Source of the DNA: Chloroflexota bacterium
Lineage (GTDB): Bacteria > Chloroflexota > UBA11872 > UBA12225
NCBI GenBank assembly: GCA_030447525.1
Contig: JAUJOR010000018.1
Span: 61,010-94,502, forward strand
Length of the DNA stretch: 33,493 nucleotides
Direction: 5' to 3'
The translations under genes were made by a program, and so were the position numbers. Within the stretch, counting starts at the first letter, position 1. Every line of letters begins with the position of its first letter. This document shows, piece after piece, positions 23,791-30,751 of the stretch. The notes beneath the pieces are model-generated. The model was not told the DNA's origin and searched no databases. It saw only the letters and a list, made by a program, of their open reading frames with translations.

Positions 23791-24675
23791 GTGCGACCCA
23801 GGCTTGTGGCCGGTAGCTCAGCTTCCAATCGGCCCCTGGGGTGGGGGTGGCGCGGGCGGCTCCGCTATGCCGGCGGCCAGCTTTTCAGCCGGCGTTGGTG
23901 GTGGGTAACGCTGTGCGTCGTGGCCATCTGCGCCGGTCTGGCCAGCCTGGGGGGCTGGCAGCTCGAGCGTCTGGCCGGCAGGCGGGCGCGGAGTGCCCGG
24001 CTGGCCAGCCGCCTCACGGCCCCACCGGTGGTGCTCACCGCTGCCACGTTCGCCGGCGGCGAAAACCAGGCGGAGCTGGCCTACCGGCAGGCTGTGGTGC
24101 GAGGCACCTTCGACTACAGCCAGGAGATCGCCCTGATCAACCAGGTCTGGAAGGGGCGGCTCGGCTTCCACCTGCTCACCCCGCTGGTGCTGGAGGGGAG
24201 TGACCTTGCCGTGCCTGTCGACCGCGGCTGGGTTCCGGCGCCACCTGTGCCTACACCGCTGGCGGCGGCGCCCTGGGCAGAGTACCGTGCGCCCGCTGCG
24301 GGCGGGCCGGTCGAGGTCAGGGGGTGGATCCGCCCGGATCAGGGGGCTGGGGGGCATGGTGGCCAGGCGGGGCGCGACGGCCTGGTCTCCAACCTCGACC
24401 TGGCGGGGTTGCAGGCCCAGGTGACTCATCCCCTTCTACCGGTCGTCGTTGTGCAGCTCCCCGATGCAGGGGCCGCTGGGGGTGGTGTCCAGGGGGTATT
24501 GCCGTACCGGCGGCCCCCGAACCCAGACCTCGGGGAGGGCGTTCACTTGATCGCGGCCGTGCAATGGTTCGCCTTTAGCTTGATTGGGGCGGCCGGCTAC
24601 ATCATCTACCTGAGCCGGCAGATGCCCCTCCCAGCGGCGCCTCCTTCCTCGGCGCCATCTCTCCGTCCGCCGTAA
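23791..24675 (+). CDS. SURF1-family cytochrome oxidase biogenesis protein
   Basis: 294-aa membrane protein with the SURF1 layout: one N-terminal helix (about 38-54), a large extracytoplasmic domain, and one C-terminal helix (about 260-276). Family motifs are GGWQLERL (54-61), VVRGTFDY, GFHLLTPLVLEGSDLAVPVD (124-143) followed by RGWVP, and GVHLIAAVQWFAFSLI at 250-265, equivalent to the GxHxxYAxQWF signature. SURF1 proteins help insert haem a into subunit I of cytochrome oxidase. It lies about 3 kb from the cta cluster but on the other strand and separately expressed. The start is a GTG with no clear ribosome site, so the N-terminus is uncertain. Confidence 0.88.
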   Translation: MRPRLVAGSSASNRPLGWGWRGRLRYAGGQLFSRRWWWVTLCVVAICAGLASLGGWQLERLAGRRARSARLASRLTAPPVVLTAATFAGGENQAELAYRQAVVRGTFDYSQEIALINQVWKGRLGFHLLTPLVLEGSDLAVPVDRGWVPAPPVPTPLAAAPWAEYRAPAAGGPVEVRGWIRPDQGAGGHGGQAGRDGLVSNLDLAGLQAQVTHPLLPVVVVQLPDAGAAGGGVQGVLPYRRPPNPDLGEGVHLIAAVQWFAFSLIGAAGYIIYLSRQMPLPAAPPSSAPSLRPP

Positions 24676-24807
24676 CATTGCGGGCCAGATCGGCAAGGTT
24701 GGCGCGGCGAGGGTCTGTCTGGGAGCCGGGGGGGCGGAAGAGAAGCGGTGGTAAGTAGTGAAACGCCGGGCGCGGTGGGGGCTCTGGAAACAGGAGATGA
24801 CGCAGGC

Positions 24808-25914
24808 ATGCCGGGCGGGAGCGCCGTAGGCTGGCCCAAGCGAGCCCTGGATACACCGGCGCTGATCGTAGATCTTGACGTCCTTGACCGAAACGTGGCC
24901 CGCATGTCGGCGACGTTCCGGCGCGCCGGCGTCGACTGGCGCCCGCATACCAAGGGGGTGAAGGTGCCGGCCCTGGCCCACCGCCTGCTGGCCGCCGGGG
25001 CAATTGGGGTGACCTGTGCCAAGGTCAGCGAGGCGGAGGTGATGGCCGCTGCCGGCATCCGCGACATCCTGATCGCCAATGAGATCATCGGCGCGGGCAA
25101 GGTACGCCGCCTGGCTCACCTGTGCAGCCAGGCCGACGTCGTCGTCGCCGTGGACAGTCCCATGGGAGTGGCCCAGCTGGCGCAGGCCGCCCGGCTGGCG
25201 GGGACGGCGCCGCGGGTGGTGGTAGAGGTGGACCTGGGGATGGAGCGGTGTGGCGTCCCCCCAGGCCAGGCGGTGGTGACCCTGGCGGAGCACGTGGCGA
25301 GATCTGCGCCCCTGCGCTTCGCCGGGGTGATGGGCTGGGAGGGCCAGACGGTGGCCATACCTGACCCGGCGACCAAGCGCGAGGCCATTGCCGCCGCCGT
25401 GGAGCGCCTCACCGACTCGGCGGCGCGGTGCCGCGCCGCCGGCCTGCCGGTGTCTATCGTCAGCTGTGGGGGTACCGGCACCTACCAGACCTCGGCTGCC
25501 CTCCCGGGGGTGACGGAGGTGCAGGCCGGGGGCGGGATCTTCGGTGACGTCTATTACCGTGACCACTTCCACGTCGACCACGAGTGCGCCCTCACCGTGC
25601 TGGCCACGGTGATCAGCCGCCCCACGCCGTCCATGATCGTTACCGACGCCGGCTTCAAAGCGCTCAGCAGCCAGCAGGGCACGCCCGAGCCGCTGGGCCT
25701 TTCCCCGGGGCAGGTCGCGGCCGTGCAGCTCTCAGCCGAGCACGGGCGCGTCCGGTTGCACCGGCCGGACACGACTATCGGGATTGGCGATCACCTGGAG
25801 TTCGTCGCCGGCTATTCGGACTCCACGGTCATGCTCCACGACGTCCTCTACGCCGCGCGCGCGGGCGTGGTGCAGGCGGCCTGGCCCATCGCCGGCCGGG
25901 GCAAGTTCCAGTGA
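24808..25914 (+). CDS. DSD1-family PLP enzyme (D-threonine aldolase / D-serine dehydratase-like)
   Basis: 368-aa cytoplasmic fold-type III PLP enzyme (alanine-racemase-like barrel plus C-terminal DSD1 domain). The ATG at 24808 has AGGAGA ten bases upstream and was preferred over the GTG at 24748. LDTPALIVDLDVLDRNVARM (14-33) is the family start, and RPHTKGVKVPAL near 45-56 carries the likely Schiff-base Lys49. SCGGTGTY is the phosphate-binding turn, and a strand follows at VQAGGGIFGDVYY. In the C-terminal metal site, relatives have a His-x-Cys or His-x-Asp pair. Here the aligned segment reads AGYSDSTVMLHD, so the first ligand seems to be Tyr336 with Asp338 kept. Activity and substrate are therefore uncertain; D-threonine or another beta-hydroxy D-amino acid is plausible. 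Confidence 0.82.
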   Translation: MPGGSAVGWPKRALDTPALIVDLDVLDRNVARMSATFRRAGVDWRPHTKGVKVPALAHRLLAAGAIGVTCAKVSEAEVMAAAGIRDILIANEIIGAGKVRRLAHLCSQADVVVAVDSPMGVAQLAQAARLAGTAPRVVVEVDLGMERCGVPPGQAVVTLAEHVARSAPLRFAGVMGWEGQTVAIPDPATKREAIAAAVERLTDSAARCRAAGLPVSIVSCGGTGTYQTSAALPGVTEVQAGGGIFGDVYYRDHFHVDHECALTVLATVISRPTPSMIVTDAGFKALSSQQGTPEPLGLSPGQVAAVQLSAEHGRVRLHRPDTTIGIGDHLEFVAGYSDSTVMLHDVLYAARAGVVQAAWPIAGRGKFQ

Positions 25915-25928
25915 GGCTCTTGTGCCCG

Positions 25929-26036
25929 GTACAACACAACCCGGCCAGTGCAACGATGGCGCGTGTTCTCACGCCGGAAGGAACTGTACGCCGTACAACA
26001 CAACCCGGCCAGTGCAACGATGGCGCGTGTTCTCAC
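25929..26036. repeat. 44-bp direct repeat pair between convergent genes
   Basis: An identical 44-bp sequence beginning GTACAACACAACCCGG occurs at 25929-25972 and 25993-26036 (64-bp period, 20-bp intervening sequence). Each copy can fold: outer AACAC/GTGTT and inner GCCA/TGGC arms surround a GTGCAACGA loop. It sits in the 168-bp gap between the 3' ends of the PLP-enzyme gene and mqnD. Two copies are too few for a CRISPR array. The hairpins could terminate or stabilise both transcripts. Confidence 0.88.
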
Positions 26037-26082
26037 CAGGTGACCACCTCCTGGAGAGGCACGCGGATGTAGCCCCGGTAGG

Positions 26083-26916
26083 CTACCTGTCCACAAACAA
26101 CGGCTGATCGCTGCGGGGGACGATGCCCCGGCGCTCGGCCGTCTGGAGGAGGTGGCGGATGGCCCCCTCGCCGGCGGGGCCATAATCCTGGGTGTAGTGA
26201 TTGACGTAGAGGGCGATGTGCTGGCGCATGACGGCGTCATCCATTTCCTGGGCGTGCCGGCGCACAGCCGGCCACACGGCGTCTGGATGGGCGTGGGCGA
26301 AGGCCACGCTGGCGGCCAGGGCATGGTCGGTCCGGCGGATGAGCCGGGCACCCAGGTCGCGCCGGATGGCGATGCCCCCCAGGGGGATGGCGTGGCCCGT
26401 CTCCTGCTCCCACCATTGACCCAGGTCGATCACCTCGCGCAGGCCGTACTGTGGATAGGTGAAGCGGCTCTCGTGGATGATCACCCCGGCGTCAACCGCC
26501 CCCTCCTGGATGGCCCCCATGATCTGGTGGAAGGGCATCAGCCGGAGATCACGGGCGTCGGGGGCGAAGAGGCCCAGGAGGAGCGCCGCCGTCGTCAGCC
26601 GGCCAGGGATGGCGATGCGCTTCCCGGCCAGATCTTGCGGCCTCAGGGCCTCGCGGGCCACCACCAGCGGGCCGCAGCCGCGGCCCAGGGCGCCACCGGC
26701 GTGGAGCAGGGAGTAGCGGTCGCGCAGGTGGCCATAGGCGTGGAAGGAGACCTTGGCGATGTCCAGTTGCCCTTCGCTCGCCAGGCGGTTTAGCGTCTCG
26801 ATGTCCTCCAGGCGCTCCTGTACCGGGGGCGCTCCCGAGATTCGCCCTTCTACCCAGCCGGTGAAGATGAAGGTGTCGTTGGGACAGGGCGAATACCCCA
26901 GCGTCAACGCATCCAT
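26083..26916 (-). CDS. mqnD: 1,4-dihydroxy-6-naphthoate synthase
   Basis: 277 aa from the ATG at 26916; an upstream GTG at 26967 would overlap mqnB by 14 bp. It converts cyclic de-hypoxanthinyl futalosine to 1,4-dihydroxy-6-naphthoate in the futalosine route to menaquinone. Family marks are LTLGYSPCPNDTFIFTGWV at the N-terminus, then DIAKVSFHAYGHL, GCGPLVVARE, IAIPGRLTTAALLLGLF (periplasmic-binding-protein-like fold), DAGVIIHESRFTYPQYGL and HIALYVNHYTQDYG. Residue order and length match MqnD throughout. It is co-directional with and 37 bp downstream of mqnB, so they form an operon. Confidence 0.93.
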   Translation of the reverse strand: MDALTLGYSPCPNDTFIFTGWVEGRISGAPPVQERLEDIETLNRLASEGQLDIAKVSFHAYGHLRDRYSLLHAGGALGRGCGPLVVAREALRPQDLAGKRIAIPGRLTTAALLLGLFAPDARDLRLMPFHQIMGAIQEGAVDAGVIIHESRFTYPQYGLREVIDLGQWWEQETGHAIPLGGIAIRRDLGARLIRRTDHALAASVAFAHAHPDAVWPAVRRHAQEMDDAVMRQHIALYVNHYTQDYGPAGEGAIRHLLQTAERRGIVPRSDQPLFVDR

Positions 26917-26953
26917 GGGATGGCCCCGCTCGCCAGATACACGTTGTTGAGCG

Positions 26954-27757
26954 TCATGGTTGGCCACCGGCCAGTTCGGCCCCGTGGGCGACGAGCCGGC
27001 GCACGGCGCGCTGGGCGCCGGCGGTGGCGGCGGCGATCTGCCAGCGTGACCGGTCGCGATCTTCTACCAGGTTGCTCACCCCGCGCAGCTCCAGGAAAGG
27101 GAGATCGTACAGGGCGCAGACGTGGGCGGCGGCCGCCCCTTCCATACTTTCGCACAGGGCGCCAAAGCGCCGGTAGAGGGCGTCCCCCAAGGCGCGCGCG
27201 CCGGTGACCTGGGAGAGGGTGAGGAAGGGGCCGCATGGCACCCCCGGGCGATTCCCGGCCCCCTTACCCCTATCCTCGCCTGGCGCCCCCGGGGAGGGTT
27301 CAGGGCTGTCGGGGGCCAGGAGGCGCACGGCGTGGGCGACGCGCTGTGGATCGAGCGGGAAGCGGTTGAAGCGGGGCGGGGCGCCGGCCACCACGGGGAT
27401 GCCGATCAGATCGGCCGGCTGCCACCCCTGCGGCGTGAGCACCCCGAGGTCGCCGTAGATCTCCTCACTGGCCACCACGACCGATCCTGCGGGGACGCCC
27501 GCGGGGACGTAGGCCCCGCCGATCCCGAACTGGAGCACCAGCTGCGGGCGCCGACGCTCCACCTGGCAGGTCAAGGCGTGGGCCGCGTTGACCGGGCCTA
27601 TACCACTGTATACAAGCCGGCACAGGGCGCCGTCCAGCCGTCCGCAGACGACGGTCTTCCCGGCGACCGTGGCCGTCACCGGCTCCTGGAGGGCGTGGGC
27701 CAGGCCCGCCCCCTCGGCGGCGGTGGCGCAGAGGAGCAGGAGGTCGCCATCATCCAT
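26954..27757 (-). CDS. mqnB: Futalosine hydrolase
   Basis: About 267-aa nucleosidase of the PNP/MTA-nucleosidase fold that removes hypoxanthine from futalosine, one step upstream of the mqnD reaction. Family features are LLLLCATAAEGAGL at the start, CRLVYSGIGPVNAAHAL, VLQFGIGGAYVPAGVPAGSV, SEEIYGDLGV, and the active-site region CESMEGAAAAHVCALYDLPF, followed by LRGVSNLVEDRDRSRW, whose final Asp is the general acid in the family. A Pro/Gly-rich insert near 150-180 is encoded by GC-rich DNA and is unusual. The ATG at 27757 is given; a GTG at 27769 lies inside a 13-bp tandem duplication (27761-27786) and is less likely. The menaquinone made would feed the oxidase chain encoded nearby. Confidence 0.9.
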   Translation of the reverse strand: MDDGDLLLLCATAAEGAGLAHALQEPVTATVAGKTVVCGRLDGALCRLVYSGIGPVNAAHALTCQVERRRPQLVLQFGIGGAYVPAGVPAGSVVVASEEIYGDLGVLTPQGWQPADLIGIPVVAGAPPRFNRFPLDPQRVAHAVRLLAPDSPEPSPGAPGEDRGKGAGNRPGVPCGPFLTLSQVTGARALGDALYRRFGALCESMEGAAAAHVCALYDLPFLELRGVSNLVEDRDRSRWQIAAATAGAQRAVRRLVAHGAELAGGQP

Positions 27758-27760
27758 CGT

Positions 27761-28010
27761 GGCAGTCACGCCTGGCAGTCACGGCTGTACTGTACTGTTT
27801 GTTACCTTCACCTCCGGCCCCTCTGCCAGGGGCGTAGAGGGGGATCTGTGTCTCCGGCGGGCAGAGTGATTCCCTCCCGCCGCACTCCCTCTCGCCACCG
27901 GGAGCAGGGGGTTGAGGATCAGGCGATGCTTGCCGATACGTTGCCCGTCCGCTCTCGTTGGGAGAGGCGGCTGGGGGGCGGAGCCATAGGGAGCCATAGG
28001 GAGCCATAGG
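27761..28010. repeat. Tandem repeats in the mqnB-epimerase divergent spacer
   Basis: GGCAGTCACGCCT and GGCAGTCACGGCT (27761-27773, 27774-27786) form a 13-bp pair, followed by GTACTGTACTGT. Three exact copies of GAGCCATAGG lie at 27981-28010, directly before the ribosome site of the epimerase gene. The rest of the 270-bp gap shows no gene; no promoter was confidently placed. Confidence 0.85.
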
Positions 28011-28028
28011 ATGTTAAGGAGGGGCTGA

Positions 28029-29006
28029 ATGCGTGTGCTGGTGACCGGCATCACGGGGCGGATCGGGGCCAACCTGGCGGCCGCGCTGGTGGCCCTGGGG
28101 CACCACGTGCGGGGGCTGGTCTGGCCGCGGGATCCGCGGACGGAGAAACTCCGTGGGCTGGGCCTGGAGCTCCAGGAGGGGACGCTGACTGAGGAGGCTG
28201 ACGTGCGCCGGGCGGTGGAGGGGATGGACGCCGTCTACCACCTCGGCGGGGCGTTCCAGGGGGGCGGGCCCTTCACCGAGGCAGAGTACTTCGAGATTAA
28301 CGTACGAGGGACGTTCCTGATGCTGGAGGCGGCCCGCACCCCCTCACCGGTGCAGCGCTTCGTCTTCGCCAGCACCGACGCCCTCTACGAGAAGTACATC
28401 CCCGGAGGCATGCCGACGCCCATCACGGTGGAGATGCCCCGGCGCCCCCGCGGCTGGTACGCCCTCTCCAAGTCCTTGGGTGAAGAGCTCTGCCAGGGCT
28501 ACTACGGCACCTACCGTCTCCCGGTGGTGGTGCTACGCTTCTCGCTGGTCGTGGGCGCGGGGGAGATTGTCGACTTCCCGCAGTTCTACTTGAGCAAGCA
28601 GATGGCCAGCACTCCGGAGCTGGGGGCCTTGTGGGAGGACGAAGAGCGACTGGTCATCCTCAAGGACGCCCGCGGCCGGCCGTACAAGAAGCATATCGCG
28701 GACGTGCGGGACATCGTCCACGGCTGCCTCTGCGCCCTGCAGGCGCCAGAGGCCCCGGGGGAGGTCTTCCAGCTCGGCGGGCCGCGCCCGTTTACGTGGG
28801 ACGAGGCCGTGCCCTACCTGTCGCAGCGCCTGGGCATCCCGTACGTCGAGGCCAGCGCCAAGGGGACGCCGACGTACTACGAGTACGACCTCACCAAGGC
28901 GCGCGAGCGGCTCGGCTTTCGTCCTGAGTACGACATCACGCGGATGATCGACGACGCCCTGGCCTTCCGCGCCGGGGAAGGGATCGGCGTGCTCCCGACG
29001 AAGTAG
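28029..29006 (+). CDS. NAD(P)-dependent epimerase/dehydratase (extended SDR)
   Basis: 325-aa Rossmann enzyme. The dinucleotide motif TGITGRIG is at 6-13. Catalytic residues are Ser115 (FASTDALY), Tyr144 and Lys148 in WYALSKSLGEEL. The C-terminal part contains KKHIADVRDIVHGCLCAL, the typical substrate-side helix of nucleotide-sugar epimerases, and ends with TKARERLGFRPEYDI. These features place it among UDP-sugar epimerases/dehydratases, but the exact substrate is not readable. AAGGAGG at 28016-28022, six bases before the ATG, is the best ribosome site in the window. It is followed 142 bp later by the hydrolase gene on the same strand. Confidence 0.9.
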   Translation: MRVLVTGITGRIGANLAAALVALGHHVRGLVWPRDPRTEKLRGLGLELQEGTLTEEADVRRAVEGMDAVYHLGGAFQGGGPFTEAEYFEINVRGTFLMLEAARTPSPVQRFVFASTDALYEKYIPGGMPTPITVEMPRRPRGWYALSKSLGEELCQGYYGTYRLPVVVLRFSLVVGAGEIVDFPQFYLSKQMASTPELGALWEDEERLVILKDARGRPYKKHIADVRDIVHGCLCALQAPEAPGEVFQLGGPRPFTWDEAVPYLSQRLGIPYVEASAKGTPTYYEYDLTKARERLGFRPEYDITRMIDDALAFRAGEGIGVLPTK

Positions 29007-29148
29007 CACGTCCCCCAGCTCTGTATTCGTCTTTTTTCTACGTACTTTTCTCTCGGCGTGCTCCGGTCTCGGCGTGTGCCACGTGGCGCACCCTTCGGCG
29101 CTCCCGGCGCCGGGGTGTGTACGGCATGATGAGGATATCCTCCAGGGG

Positions 29149-30537
29149 ATGGCCAGGACGAGGCGATGGGGTGGCGGGGGGCGCCGGCGGGTCGGCCGGG
29201 CCACCGCCGGCGCGCTCGGGGTGGCCGTCCTGCTGGGGCTGCTCTGGCTGGCGACGACCGAAGACGTGCGGGTATGGCCGGCGCGTAACACGCTGCAGTA
29301 CAAGGCCGTCACATGGTGGTGGGCCCGCGCCGGGGGGCCGCCCGGTGAAGCGACCGGCGACGCTCCCGGTGTGTCCAGGGGCGCGTTGCGGGGCGTCGTG
29401 CGCGATGCCCAGGGACGCCCCGTAGCCGGGGCGCGTGTCCTGGTGACGCAATGGGACGGCACGACGTACGACGCCCCCGGAGGGGGGGACGGGTCGTACG
29501 CCATCGTGGGCCTGCCGGCAGGGCGCTACATCCCGGTGGCCGGCGCCGCCGGGTATGCCGACACCGCCCTGGGCACTCCCTGGTTGCCCTGGACGCAGGT
29601 GCACGTCCCGCCGGGCGGGGTGGCGCGGGCCGATGCCGTCCTCTCGGCCGAGGGGATGCGCCCGGCCACGCCGGGCACGGCCCTGGTCGTGGGCGATCCC
29701 CAGGGGCTGGAGTGCGTGACACCCCTGCCGAGCCGAGCGACGCGGCGCCGGATCGCCTTTTCCAGCGCCGGGCGCGATAATCAGCTCACTTTCCTTTATA
29801 CGCCCCCACTGCCCTCGCCGGCAGCGCCGGCGGGGGATGGGGCTGCTAGGGCTGCGGGGGCTGCGGGGGGGTGGCCGCTGCTCCTGACGGTGTACCCTGG
29901 ACCGGCGGACGGGTGGGAGTGCGCCAGCCTGCCCCTGGCCGCCGCCGGCTACGCCGTGCTGGCCGTTGGCCCGGCCTATAGCTTCGAGCTGGAACGGGAC
30001 GTGGACGAGCTGGCCCGGCTGCTCGGCTTCGCCCGCGCCGGGGCGCTCCCCGACGTCGACGGGACGCGCGTCGCCGTGCTGGGGGGCAGCTACAGCGCCC
30101 TGCACGTGCAGCGACTGCTGCGCCGGCGGGACGCCGGGGAGGTGCGGGCGACGGTGCTTCTGGGGGCGCCGAGCGACCTCTTTGACGTGCGCCGGCGGTT
30201 TGAGGATGGGACGTTCGTCCCGCCCTTCGGCCTCGACCAGGCCTTGATCGCCCTTGGCTTCCCCGACCGCGAGCCCCTACGCTACTGGCGCTACTCCGGG
30301 GCGTTCCACGTCCGCGCCGACCTACCGCCCACGGCGCTCATTCACAGCCGGCGCGACGAGGTGGTGCCGTTCCAGCAGAGCGAGGCCCTGGCCCGCCGGC
30401 TGGCCGAGGCCGGCGCGCCCTACCAGCTCCACGTGTTCGACGCCGCCGGCCACTATCTCCTCTCCGAGGACGCCGATTCCCGGGAGATCTACGATCTGAC
30501 GGTGGCGTTCCTGGAGCGCCACCTCAGCCCCAACTGA
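29149..30537 (+). CDS. Membrane-anchored alpha/beta hydrolase with carboxypeptidase-regulatory-like domain
   Basis: About 462 aa from the ATG at 29149 (GAGGA lies 13 bases upstream; the frame is open to 29074). An N-terminal hydrophobic helix (about 19-36) probably anchors the protein outside the membrane. It is followed by a beta-sandwich at about 78-165 of the carboxypeptidase regulatory-like type (GVVRDAQGRPVAGARVLVTQ, then YAIVGLPAGRY). The C-terminal alpha/beta hydrolase resembles the prolyl-oligopeptidase/dienelactone hydrolase group: nucleophile Ser314 in LGGSYSAL, Asp403 in HSRRDEVVP and His435 in DAAGHYLL. A Pro/Ala/Gly-rich insert (about 220-240) precedes it. The substrate could be a peptide, ester or polymer. 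It has a good terminator 18 bp after the stop. Confidence 0.75.
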   Translation: MARTRRWGGGGRRRVGRATAGALGVAVLLGLLWLATTEDVRVWPARNTLQYKAVTWWWARAGGPPGEATGDAPGVSRGALRGVVRDAQGRPVAGARVLVTQWDGTTYDAPGGGDGSYAIVGLPAGRYIPVAGAAGYADTALGTPWLPWTQVHVPPGGVARADAVLSAEGMRPATPGTALVVGDPQGLECVTPLPSRATRRRIAFSSAGRDNQLTFLYTPPLPSPAAPAGDGAARAAGAAGGWPLLLTVYPGPADGWECASLPLAAAGYAVLAVGPAYSFELERDVDELARLLGFARAGALPDVDGTRVAVLGGSYSALHVQRLLRRRDAGEVRATVLLGAPSDLFDVRRRFEDGTFVPPFGLDQALIALGFPDREPLRYWRYSGAFHVRADLPPTALIHSRRDEVVPFQQSEALARRLAEAGAPYQLHVFDAAGHYLLSEDADSREIYDLTVAFLERHLSPN

Positions 30538-30554
30538 TCGCTACCTGGACGGCG

Positions 30555-30581
30555 AACCCCTGGGCAGCAGGCGGTTTTTCT
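30555..30581 (+). terminator. Rho-independent terminator of the hydrolase gene
   Basis: AACCCCTG (30555-30562) pairs with CAGGCGGTT (30568-30576) with one bulged C and a GGCAG loop, followed by TTTTTCT (30575-30581). It starts 18 bp after the stop codon. Confidence 0.65.
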
Positions 30582-30751
30582 CAAGCGGCCCTTCTCAAGC
30601 CGGCGGGTAGCGATCTTGCCGGCGTGGCTCTACCCATCACCTCCAGCCGGCTCCCGACGATGATATCCTTGGTACGGCGGGAATAGTGCTAGCTGAATAG
30701 CGCCAATCCGTGACCGACGGGCAGGGCACGAGTCAGGGGAGCGGCGAAGGG
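30582..30751. other. Spacer before the hybrid kinase gene
   Basis: TTCTCAAGC is repeated at a 14-bp period (30578-30586, 30592-30600). The in-frame stop TAG at 30698-30700 limits the kinase frame, leaving GTG at 30710 or ATG at 30752 as starts. No convincing promoter was found. Confidence 0.5.

Noticed and set aside
25929..26036. CRISPR array
   Set aside because: Only two copies, a 44-bp repeat and a 20-bp interval, with no cas genes in the window.
28533..29504. 323-codon minus-strand frame over the epimerase/hydrolase junction
   Set aside because: It spans the antisense of two well-supported genes and their spacer and has no conserved motifs.
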